Assembly (NCBI GenBank): GCA_002344005.1 | Contig: DDTD01000027.1 | Location: forward strand, 100,023-145,915 | Origin: Ignavibacteria bacterium UBA2373 | GTDB taxonomy: Bacteria > Bacteroidota > Ignavibacteria > Kapaibacteriales > UBA961 | DNA length: 45,893 nucleotides | Direction of reading: 5' to 3' | Translations under genes and position numbers: made by a program | In this document: in pieces, positions 32,203-40,137 of the stretch | Layout of the letters: each line of letters opens with the position of its first letter | How positions within the stretch are numbered: position 1 is the stretch's first letter | Notes under the pieces: model-generated | The model's database searches: none | Told to the model about the DNA's origin: nothing | The model's input: the letters and a program-made list of their open reading frames with translations, nothing else

Positions 32203-32505
32203 TTAGTAAGAAGTAAAAATTGAGCACGACATCATATTCAGCAAGCAATTCGTAGCCATTCGCTTTTGGCGACAGAATAACATCACATACTTCATACGGC
32301 GGCGTTCAACAACATAAAGCCATCTAACAGTATTATTGCGAATGGAATAGAATTGGTGGCGATTAGTTTCCAACATTCTCACCACTTCTTTTTGCGAATA
32401 GTGAATATGGTGTCCATCCTTATCACGCACTCCTATGACTGCAATCTCATCATGCGGCTCTACTGCTGACACACGGCGATGAATACATACAATTTGATAA
32501 TTCAT
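32203..32505 (-). CDS. DUF3892-like small protein
   Basis: The roughly 100-residue product resembles the DUF3892 family: a start like YQIVCIHRR, then PHDEIAVIGVRDKDG, YSQKEVVRMLE, a strand WLYVVERRRMKYVM, and a C-terminal TNCLLNMMSC that parallels the family's 'NNLLSLPEC' end. The frame extends to a GTG at 32526; the ATG at 32505 fits the family start better. The family is of unknown function and often occurs as single genes of about 90 residues. The last residues (SIFTSY) diverge. It lies beside a possible kinase remnant and has no obvious operon partner. The match is from memory of the family pattern. Confidence 0.55.
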   Translation of the reverse strand: MNYQIVCIHRRVSAVEPHDEIAVIGVRDKDGHHIHYSQKEVVRMLETNRHQFYSIRNNTVRWLYVVERRRMKYVMLFCRQKRMATNCLLNMMSCSIFTSY

Positions 32506-32582
32506 ACAATCCAAAGAAATATACACAGAGAGTTTTTTTCTTTGCTTATGAAATAATCGTGCCTGTTTCTTAATTCAATATT

Positions 32583-33308
32583 TCAATGAATCGTATTGTT
32601 CGCTATGGAGCATAATAATTTACGTTTTGCTACAGGAAACAATGTCTCCGCAAAAGGGAACTCAATTGCTGTTTCACAGAGATATACTGCCGGATTCGGT
32701 AAATCAGGAAATTGTTTTACCAAATCCAATTTAACTGACCGAAAATCCGATACAATGCCATTCATTGGGATAATATCTATCAATCGTGTTCGCAAAGCAC
32801 GGTATTTATCTTCCGCACCGGTAAAGACTGTAACATGATAACGAATTATGGCATAAAGTGCGTTTTGTATATCAGGGACAATAAAATACCCTTCATCCTG
32901 ATAATTTGGAATTATCCCCACAGGAATAACCTGACAATTTTCATCAACAAAATCATAAATTATTTTGCCCTCTTCTAATGTCATTTCAACATGCGGCAAA
33001 GACCATTCGAGCAACTCCTTGATTGACTCTATTGTGGCATCCTGAGAATGTTGCAGAGAATACAAAAGCGTCAAATTGCGCAAATCAATACTCGACAATG
33101 TACGTGGTAAAGCATTATCCACTTCTTTTGTGCGTTTGAAAATATCAAGTGTTTGCTGATGTACCTCAATAATGTCTGTCAAATCAGGATAAATACAATT
33201 TTGGCGAAAATGTTGATGAATTTCTTTGAGTGCGGCAAGTATTGAATATTGCGCTGCTTCTCTGTCGCGAACAGCATCAACAAATAAAGAAAAAGAAAGC
33301 CGTTGCAT
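32583..33308 (-). CDS. Conserved-looking hypothetical protein, 241 residues
   Basis: The product starts MQRLSFSLFVDAVRDREAAQ. This start is chosen because GGAGG lies four to five bases before the ATG at 33308; the frame extends upstream without a ribosome site. The first half looks helical (AAQYSILAALKEIHQHFRQN, IIEVHQQTLDIFKRTKEV). The second half has mixed strands (GKIIYDFVDENCQVIPVGII, YFIVPDIQNALYAIIRYHVT). No signal peptide or membrane helix is present, so it is probably cytoplasmic. No family is recognised. It is a single gene between the desaturase and the DUF3892-like gene. Confidence 0.7.
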   Translation of the reverse strand: MQRLSFSLFVDAVRDREAAQYSILAALKEIHQHFRQNCIYPDLTDIIEVHQQTLDIFKRTKEVDNALPRTLSSIDLRNLTLLYSLQHSQDATIESIKELLEWSLPHVEMTLEEGKIIYDFVDENCQVIPVGIIPNYQDEGYFIVPDIQNALYAIIRYHVTVFTGAEDKYRALRTRLIDIIPMNGIVSDFRSVKLDLVKQFPDLPNPAVYLCETAIEFPFAETLFPVAKRKLLCSIANNTIH

Positions 33309-33412
33309 AAAACCTCCGAAACAAAAAATTACACATGGTAATAACATTTTGATTCGAATATGCAACGGCTTTCCGATATAACAATATCACTCACACCTTG
33401 CGTGTGCTAATG

Positions 33413-34234
33413 CTAATCCTGCTGGGATGATTTACCCACAGGATTCAAAGCATGGGCAGGCACGGGACGTAAGTTTTTCACTAATCCAAGCCAAGAAAAA
33501 ACGACAAGTATATAATAGGTAATATCAATTTCCCACCAAAAGAAACCATTACGAGTACTTGCCTGATAATGGTGATGGTTATTGTGCCAGCCCTCGCCCA
33601 ATGTGACTAAGGCAAGAACAAAATTATTTTTGCTCGTGTCTGTTGTTTCATAACGACGATTGCCCCAACGATGTGACAAAGAGTTAATCGTAAATGTACC
33701 ATGCCATAAAAGCACTGTACTCACCACAAAGCCCCATACGAGTGCTGCCCAGCCGCCAAGAAGAAATATTGTTACAGCAAACAAAACAGGAGGAACAACC
33801 CAATATCTATTGAGCCACATCAACTCCGGAAAACGCGCAAAATCATTGATAAGCTTATATTCGGTTTCTTCATTCTTCGAATCAAGTATCCAGCCGATAT
33901 GAGCATACCAAAAGCCGCGGTTTGGGGAATGTAAATCTATATCTTCATCGGAATGTTTGTGGTGAAAACGATGATGTGCTGCCCACCAAAGTGCCCCTTT
34001 TTGAGAAGAAGTTTCTGCCATGAATGCCAGAACAAACTGGAACCAGCGACTTGTTTGATACGTTTTATGGGAAAAATAACGATGATAACCGCCCGTGACA
34101 AAGAACATACGCAGATAGTACATCCCTATTGCCAAAGCAACATAACCCCATGAAAATTCAACAAAAAAGACAGCAACACATGCAATGTGCAATAACCAAA
34201 ACGGAAGTGTTTTAACTGAAAAATATGTGGACAT
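33413..34234 (-). CDS. Acyl-CoA/fatty acid desaturase (delta-9 type)
   Basis: The 273-residue membrane enzyme introduces double bonds into acyl chains using O2 and a di-iron centre. All three histidine boxes are present: HRYFSH, HRFHHKH and HNNHHH (in EGWHNNHHHYQ). Hydrophobic segments flank them (about 10-55 and 130-180). The frame runs back to a TTG at 34285; the ATG at 34234, with an AGGG site, gives the usual N-terminus. A perfect minus-strand -7 element lies 95 bp upstream. Its presence suggests growth with some oxygen. Confidence 0.92.
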   Translation of the reverse strand: MSTYFSVKTLPFWLLHIACVAVFFVEFSWGYVALAIGMYYLRMFFVTGGYHRYFSHKTYQTSRWFQFVLAFMAETSSQKGALWWAAHHRFHHKHSDEDIDLHSPNRGFWYAHIGWILDSKNEETEYKLINDFARFPELMWLNRYWVVPPVLFAVTIFLLGGWAALVWGFVVSTVLLWHGTFTINSLSHRWGNRRYETTDTSKNNFVLALVTLGEGWHNNHHHYQASTRNGFFWWEIDITYYILVVFSWLGLVKNLRPVPAHALNPVGKSSQQD

Positions 34235-34328
34235 TAAACTAACCCTACTGTGAAAAAAACATGTATCCCAATAATCAATGCTCAATAGACTAAACGGTGA
34301 AATTAAGTCAGAGTATATTGAGTTGTTG

Positions 34329-34336
34329 CAAAATTA
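34329..34336 (-). promoter_or_regulatory. Putative -7 element TAATTTTG of the desaturase
   Basis: The plus-strand CAAAATTA is a perfect TAnnTTTG match on the minus strand, 95 bp before the ATG at 34234. No clear -33 TTG accompanies it. Confidence 0.45.
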
Positions 34337-34397
34337 CCTACTAATTACCGTTCTATAAAGCGACATTTATCATATTCATTCATAATTCATCATTTTA

Positions 34398-37052
34398 TCA
34401 TTTTTTGGGGAGTACAGCAATATTGAGTTCTTTCCTCGCAAATGCCAATGCTACACGCAATTCTGCCATTTCATAACGTGCCCCGCAATGTTCACGCACC
34501 TCTCGTAACACCGCACGCCTATTATGGATAAGATATTGCCGCACTTGCCGATAAAGCTCATCACCAAGCAATCCCTCACGCTCTATGACAATTGTTGATG
34601 CTATAGCCGTTTCTAAATGCTTCGCAATTGTACCCGGATCAATATTTCTTGCTTCGACAATTTGCCAAAATGACTTCCCCTGTCTTGCCAAACGCACACT
34701 CTCTTTGATTGTCGGCGATAACTGACTATCTTTCAAATCATTATTTTCCGTGTCGGCACCTATATACTGTTTGATTGCAGCAAAAAAATGTGAACTGTAT
34801 CGAGAAAGGAATATATCGCTGATTTCTGTGACGGCTTTAAGCTCTTCTCGCTGCAATGGCAAACCCGCCGCAATACGCTGCAATGCAATATCACTTACAA
34901 TAGTCATTGGCGACACCTTATCTATGTGAGCTAATTCAGCACGTAGATGTGTTAATTTTTCCAATAACTTAGCATCAATATTTAATACCGTTTGCATTAT
35001 ATCAAAACTCGGATGCAAATTCTTCGCAATCGCAAATCCTAATGCTGTGATGGATACCGTCGGAAATTGATCCGCACTTATCTCTATAATTCTATCCGAT
35101 TGCGCTTGACCTAATGCAATCGAAATTTCATCCTCATCAAAATCGCTCGCAATACCATAAGATTTCATACGATACATACCAAACCTTTGAATTTTCGGCG
35201 ACTCTTTACCAAGTAAAATATCCGTGATTATCCCTATACCGAATCGGCTCGATGTCTCCGAACAAACGCTCAATATTGCCTGACGCAAAAACTCTCCGTC
35301 CTTGTCTAACCTTGGCACCTTCTTCGGAGAAATACTCAAACATGAGCTGCAACGACCGCAACTACTGCGGCAATCATCTTCTTGAAAATACTGCAAAATA
35401 AAATTACGCTTACATTCCGTGGTCATCGCATAACGTTCCACAATATCGAGCTTGCGGATTGCTCTTTCCCTTCTCTCATAAAATGCAGTAAAATCTATAG
35501 GCAAACGAGAAAATGGCATACGCTCCATCAACAGAGTCAAGCCGCCGGATGCACCCGGAGGTTGATAACGAACTATCCGTGCATACTCAAATGTGCGCAT
35601 CGCATTCTCAAATTGCTGCATTGTTATATCATGTTTGCCGAGCATCTCATTCACATCAAACATCATCGGAGCTGATAATGCCCCCGCTCCCACACTTCGC
35701 AACAATGCTATCAAAACCTGCTGCTTATCCAATGCTATATTTGAAGCATACTCACGCACACGATCTTGCGTCGTCGTAAATTGGATAGTAGCCAAACCGC
35801 TTTCCCCTCCCCTGCGCACTATACCATATCGCTCAAACAACGTTATCGCCGCATCAACAGCAATAAAACGGACACCCGATTTCTGCGCTAATTGATAAGA
35901 ATCCATTAGCAAAGGAGTGACCGATCTATTACCCAATCCAATACCCTGCACATCATAAAGTGTTTCATAAAGCAATCGAATATCTTCCTGAACCGGGTAC
36001 GTTGCCTCAAGAAAAAAATCCATCAACTTCCTATCTGTCGGATGATAAAGCATAACACAATTGCTCGCCTTACCATCACGACCTGCTCGGCCTGCCTCCT
36101 GATAGTATGACTCTAAAGTCTGCGTCAAATCACAATGAATAACATTACGAACATCCGATTTATCAATACCCATCCCAAAAGCATTCGTAGCAACCAACAC
36201 ACGACATGAACCTGACAAAAACTCCTGTTGAGCATATTGTCTATGGCGATCTTCCATACCACCATGATACCCCAAAGCAAACGTATTATACTCGCGCAAC
36301 TGTGCAGTAAACATCTCAACCCTTTTCCGTGAGCCGCAATACACAATCGTCGAACCCGCCTCCGTTTCAGTCACTATATCAAGTATTCTCTCCGACTTAT
36401 TCTTACACTCCTCAGTTCTATACGAAAGATTAGGGCGATCAAAACCACGAATAAAAGTCTTCGGTGACTTCAACCCCACATTCTTCAATATATCAAATTG
36501 TACTTCAGCTGTAGCGGTCGCGGTCAAAGCAATAACAGGAACCCTTGCTATATAATCAAACACCGAAGGAATAGACAAGTACGAAGGACGAAAATCATGA
36601 CCCCACTCCGAAACACAATGCGCCTCATCCACAGCAACCATCGAAACAGGGATATGCGACAATTGCTCTACAAAACTTCGGCTTTCCAATCGTTCCGGTG
36701 CCAAATACAACAATGAATACACCCCCTGTTGCGCTTGCTGTATCGTCTGCTTAATTGCTGATTGCGACATAGAACTATTAATAAACGAAGCCGCAATGCG
36801 CGCTTTATGCAATTGCTCCACCTGATCCTGCATAAGCGCAATAAGAGGTGAAATAACAAGCGCAGTGCCCTTGCGTAACAATGCAGGAATCTGATAACAC
36901 AAAGACTTACCCCCACCAGTTGGCATCACCACCAAAGTATCATTACCCTCGCTTATACTGCGGATTATTTCTTCTTGACCCGTTCTAAATTGCTGATACC
37001 CAAAATGATTGCTTAATAGCCTATGGGCTTCCTCTGATGAATACTGCATCAT
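34398..37052 (-). CDS. recQ: RecQ-family ATP-dependent DNA helicase, enlarged
   Basis: The 884-residue 3'-5' helicase is much longer than E. coli RecQ (about 610). The core (about 1-340) has MPTGGGKSLCYQ (Walker A), VDEAHCVSEWGHDFRPSY and QEAGRAGRDG. About 200 extra residues (about 345-545) of winged-helix-like character follow. Next are a four-cysteine zinc site (about 547-572, C-15-C-3-C-2-C pattern), an RQC-like winged helix, an HRDC-like domain (about 690-765) and a C-terminal helix-turn-helix with FWQIVEARNIDPGTIAKHLE. The length comes from the insertion plus the C-terminal domain. The coding strand is T-rich relative to A, unlike neighbours. It stands alone and works in recombinational repair. 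Confidence 0.92.
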   Translation of the reverse strand: MMQYSSEEAHRLLSNHFGYQQFRTGQEEIIRSISEGNDTLVVMPTGGGKSLCYQIPALLRKGTALVISPLIALMQDQVEQLHKARIAASFINSSMSQSAIKQTIQQAQQGVYSLLYLAPERLESRSFVEQLSHIPVSMVAVDEAHCVSEWGHDFRPSYLSIPSVFDYIARVPVIALTATATAEVQFDILKNVGLKSPKTFIRGFDRPNLSYRTEECKNKSERILDIVTETEAGSTIVYCGSRKRVEMFTAQLREYNTFALGYHGGMEDRHRQYAQQEFLSGSCRVLVATNAFGMGIDKSDVRNVIHCDLTQTLESYYQEAGRAGRDGKASNCVMLYHPTDRKLMDFFLEATYPVQEDIRLLYETLYDVQGIGLGNRSVTPLLMDSYQLAQKSGVRFIAVDAAITLFERYGIVRRGGESGLATIQFTTTQDRVREYASNIALDKQQVLIALLRSVGAGALSAPMMFDVNEMLGKHDITMQQFENAMRTFEYARIVRYQPPGASGGLTLLMERMPFSRLPIDFTAFYERRERAIRKLDIVERYAMTTECKRNFILQYFQEDDCRSSCGRCSSCLSISPKKVPRLDKDGEFLRQAILSVCSETSSRFGIGIITDILLGKESPKIQRFGMYRMKSYGIASDFDEDEISIALGQAQSDRIIEISADQFPTVSITALGFAIAKNLHPSFDIMQTVLNIDAKLLEKLTHLRAELAHIDKVSPMTIVSDIALQRIAAGLPLQREELKAVTEISDIFLSRYSSHFFAAIKQYIGADTENNDLKDSQLSPTIKESVRLARQGKSFWQIVEARNIDPGTIAKHLETAIASTIVIEREGLLGDELYRQVRQYLIHNRRAVLREVREHCGARYEMAELRVALAFARKELNIAVLPKK

Positions 37053-37518
37053 GGTGATTATATAAAATTATTCCATAATTTACAAAAAATTAAAATAGTG
37101 ATGCACTTTTTGCAATACATCACCCTAGATTTGATTTGCAAAGAAACATATACCCATTCTCTAAAAAAACTAAACATCTCAACAATCCATAATGAGTATC
37201 ACACAATCCAAATAATCAGCTGCGGCCACATGATTCCCTTACTTTCCTACCAATTTCAACATCAAATCAAAACCGTATCCACATTCAACAAAAGTGCTTT
37301 TTACTTATTCTTACCCCCTTTCTCCTCATTTTTACCCTCTTTTGATAATACACACTGCTTTATAGGTACATTCTTATTCATTATGAAGTTTCTCATACAC
37401 AATGTGGGCGTATTTCATAGAATTGATGTTTTTTTGAGATATGGAGATATAAAAAGGGGCGGATGATGTTCTGCCCCTCATAGTTTGTACGATTGTGTGA
37501 TTTTTGGTATTGATGATA
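37053..37518. other. 466-bp intergenic region between recQ and the M16-like gene
   Basis: A plus-strand frame at 37098-37466 (122 codons) has no ribosome site and no family-like pattern, so I reject it. The left part is A/C-rich on the plus strand and the right part T/G-rich. The M16-like gene terminator is at 37451-37478. Confidence 0.6.
37451..37478 (-). terminator. Terminator of the M16-like peptidase gene
   Basis: AGGGGCGG pairs with CTGCCCCT (37455-37462 with 37471-37478, one G-T pair, eight-base loop). The plus-strand AAAAA before it becomes a T-run on the minus strand. It lies 41 bp beyond the stop at 37519. Confidence 0.85.
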
Positions 37519-38844
37519 TTAGAACATCTCGACTTTGCCGAAAATTTGCAATTGTTGTTGCAGAGTTGGTCCATCCCCACATACGGCAATCGTCATAGCT
37601 TCGGGTAAGAGGTATTTTTGTGCTATGGTTTGCAATGTTTGCGGTTCGATTTGGAGTAGTTTTTCATTTCGCTCTTGGAAATATGTGAGCGGCACGCCAT
37701 GAATTTCACAAAATTGTGCAAGGTATGCTCTTTGTTTGGGTGTTTCTGCAGAGAAGAGCGTTTTTCCGATGATGGAATGTTTTTGACGCTCCAATTCATC
37801 AAGTGGTATCGGCTCATTATGCAGTCGGCGTATTTGTTTGAAGATTTCTTGAATGGCATCGGCAGTTACTTCATTGCCAACGCTTGTCATACAAAAGAGT
37901 GCGGCTGCTTGCAATGCGTCGTCAATGAAAGATCCGGCACCGTAGGTATAAGCTTTTTCTTCTCGCAGTGCCATTGTCAGACGCGAGGACAGTCCTTCGC
38001 CCCCCAAAACGGCTGTCAGTAAACGCAATGCGATGAAGTCTTGATGATGCTTGCCGGGCACATGTAATCCTGTGATAATAGTGGATTGCAGTGAGTTTTG
38101 TCGGTGTATGGCAATCACCCTCTGTTGAGCGGGATTGGAAAATGTAATGTTCTGATACTCGGGCAGAGCCACTTGTTCGAGTTGTGGAAACAGTGTATCA
38201 ATAGTTTGGAGTATCGTATCGGGTTGAATATCGCCGGAGGCAATGAAAAAACTGTTACGTTGCAAAAGTTGTTTGTGCCATTGATGGCATTGATCAGGTT
38301 CGATGGCTTGAATTGCTTGCTTAGACCCATACCATTGGGTGGCATAGGGATGCCCTGCATATAATTGGCTTTCGACTGCTTTGAAGGCAATTGCTTGTGG
38401 GTCGTTTTCGGTTCTTTCAATATCGGCAAAGATTTTTGATTTGAGCTTATCGCATTCTTTTTGGTCAAATGCAGGGTACAGCACACAATCCGCCATGAGT
38501 TTTACGGCATCGTAAAAATATCGAGAAAGTATATTGATGGAGATTGTCATGATATCGCGTTCGATGGAGGTATAGAGAGAACCGCCCCATGTTTCGATGG
38601 TGTCGGCTATGTGCTCAGCTGATGCGTTGAGTGTTCCTCGTGTGAGCATTTTGGAGGCAAAGTATCCGATTCCGGGCTGCCCTTCTGTATATCCAATGCG
38701 CAAAGTAAGTGAGAAGAATACAAGTGGTTGAGTATGGTCTTCAATGCAATATAGGCGTAATCCATGCCCTGTTGTGAGTATTGTTGGCAGTGCCGGCTGA
38801 TAAGAGACGGAGTTTTTAATTGAAGGTGGAATAGTTCTGTTCAT
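37519..38844 (-). CDS. M16-family peptidase-like protein lacking the zinc motif
   Basis: The 441-residue product has the two-domain layout of bacterial M16 (pitrilysin/MPP-like) peptidases. The start is GLRLYCIEDHTQPLVFFSLT, with MLTRGTLNASAEHIADTIET and the second-half ALREEKAYTYGAGSFID. Where the catalytic HxxEH should be (G-x-x-HFLEHMLF-GT in active members) it reads GIGYFASKMLTRGT. The zinc ligands are therefore absent, as in the non-catalytic subunits of heterodimeric M16 proteases. No catalytic partner lies in the window. The frame is open 75 codons further upstream, but that part has atypical Ser/Thr/His-rich composition; I chose the ATG at 38844. No signal peptide is evident. Confidence 0.82.
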   Translation of the reverse strand: MNRTIPPSIKNSVSYQPALPTILTTGHGLRLYCIEDHTQPLVFFSLTLRIGYTEGQPGIGYFASKMLTRGTLNASAEHIADTIETWGGSLYTSIERDIMTISINILSRYFYDAVKLMADCVLYPAFDQKECDKLKSKIFADIERTENDPQAIAFKAVESQLYAGHPYATQWYGSKQAIQAIEPDQCHQWHKQLLQRNSFFIASGDIQPDTILQTIDTLFPQLEQVALPEYQNITFSNPAQQRVIAIHRQNSLQSTIITGLHVPGKHHQDFIALRLLTAVLGGEGLSSRLTMALREEKAYTYGAGSFIDDALQAAALFCMTSVGNEVTADAIQEIFKQIRRLHNEPIPLDELERQKHSIIGKTLFSAETPKQRAYLAQFCEIHGVPLTYFQERNEKLLQIEPQTLQTIAQKYLLPEAMTIAVCGDGPTLQQQLQIFGKVEMF

Positions 38845-39226
38845 AGAGTGCTTTGAATATTTTTTAGTTCGACAATCTAATGAAAAATTATGGAAAGAAA
38901 GTGATATTTTGTCCAAAAGACAAGTGTGTTGGTTTATGGTATGAGTGTAACTTGATGTCATAGTGATCGCAATGGGGGTTGATAGTGAGATTGGTTTGAG
39001 TAGTCCGTGCAAGCGATTTCGTTGAATTGCAATTTGAGATAATGTTGGAAGAAAGAAGTGATGCAGCACTATTTGTGGGTTATATCATATATTTTTCATT
39101 ATTTATCTGGGGCGATGGTATTTTAGCAATAGTAAACAAGTTTTTTGCGAAAAAAGGGAACTTTTTAATGTTATTGGTGGTATAAGAGTGATTCGCGGAG
39201 TATGAACATAATTCGGGAGATTTGCA
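38845..39226. other. 382-bp divergent intergenic region
   Basis: This separates the M16-like gene (minus) from the polysaccharide deacetylase gene (plus). The part next to the M16-like gene is open in its frame to 39069 but composition argues against coding. No perfect -7 element, hairpin or small gene was recognised. Confidence 0.5.
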
Positions 39227-40075
39227 ATGGAATCTGTTATTTTCAGTATTGATGTCGAAGCATGGCATGATGCACGTGTTATTCAGACTATGCAACCACA
39301 TTTGAACACCAAGAAATGCACAGACAGAGTGATAGAACCAACCTTGTGGCTACTTGATTCATTGGATGAATATGGAGGGAAGGCAACATTTTTTGTGCTT
39401 GGTCGCATAGCAAAAAAGTATCCGAATCTTGTAAAGGAAATAGTGCATCGCGGACATGAGGTTGGTTCACATGGTTTTGATCATGTTCCCCTTACCGAGC
39501 GTACAATGGCAGAAACATTAGAAGATATACTCAATTCCAAAGATATTCTTGAGCAATGTTCCGGCAAAGCAGTTTCGGGCTATCGGGCACCTTGTTTTTC
39601 TCTGACAAAGACCAATACATGGGTCTATGAATCACTTGCGGCAGCGGGATATAGTTATGATTCATCGGTATTTCCATTTTCACTTCATCCTGAGTATGGT
39701 CTTAGCGACGCACCTCTTGCTCCCTATTATGCACATGACAATATTGTGGAATTTCCCTTATCTTGCATATCATTATTCGGCATAAGAATTCCTTGTGGTG
39801 GTGGGGCTTATTTTCGCTTGTCGCCATCATTATTTACGAAGCACTGCATGACGACAATCACACACAGTAACCGACCATTTGTTTTTTATATTCACCCTTG
39901 GGAATTAGATGATGCACAGCCGCGTGTCGGTTCTTTTTCTGTAAATTATATGCGGCATTATTCTTTTTTATCTTCCACCAGAAAAAAACTCATCGAAATA
40001 TTCAAAACCGTGAAAACAGTCTCTTTTAAACAATGGATAGAAAAACATAGAAAACAGATTACAACACGCATCTGA
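39227..40075 (+). CDS. Polysaccharide deacetylase family protein (NodB fold, DUF3473 end)
   Basis: The 282-residue protein removes acyl groups from polysaccharide N-acetyl sugars, or modifies lipid-linked glycans. NodB motifs are present: FSIDVEAWHD (catalytic/metal Asp near residue 9), HEVGSHGFDH (metal histidines near 85-90) and SGYRAPCFS. The C-terminal third fits the DUF3473 segment with FPLSCISLFG, GGGAYFRLSP and FVFYIHPWELD. This subtype is common in exopolysaccharide clusters. No signal peptide is seen, so it acts in the cytoplasm. It stands alone, but ugd and manC in the window point to sugar-polymer synthesis. Confidence 0.88.
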   Translation: MESVIFSIDVEAWHDARVIQTMQPHLNTKKCTDRVIEPTLWLLDSLDEYGGKATFFVLGRIAKKYPNLVKEIVHRGHEVGSHGFDHVPLTERTMAETLEDILNSKDILEQCSGKAVSGYRAPCFSLTKTNTWVYESLAAAGYSYDSSVFPFSLHPEYGLSDAPLAPYYAHDNIVEFPLSCISLFGIRIPCGGGAYFRLSPSLFTKHCMTTITHSNRPFVFYIHPWELDDAQPRVGSFSVNYMRHYSFLSSTRKKLIEIFKTVKTVSFKQWIEKHRKQITTRI

Positions 40076-40137
40076 CATAATGCCGATGCAATAAAGTTAG
40101 CGAGTATGAAAACAATTAATGGATATAGCAGAAAATA

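Noticed and set aside
32203..32340. Apparent frameshift in the DUF3892-like gene, because another frame reads plausibly (NGYELLAEYDVVLNFY)
   Set aside because: The original frame keeps the family-like ending TNCLLNMMSC, so no frameshift is needed.
33390..33407. Small inverted repeat (CACAC/GTGTG) after the desaturase gene
   Set aside because: Only five base pairs and no T-tract, so not supportable as a terminator.
37098..37466. 122-codon plus-strand frame between recQ and the M16-like gene
   Set aside because: Composition is unlike the real genes, there is no ribosome site or domain pattern, and it overlaps the M16-like gene's terminator.
38845..39069. N-terminal extension of the M16-like gene (75 codons)
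   Set aside because: Ser/Thr/His-rich and unlike M16 starts, with no export signal; the ATG at 38844 fits the family.
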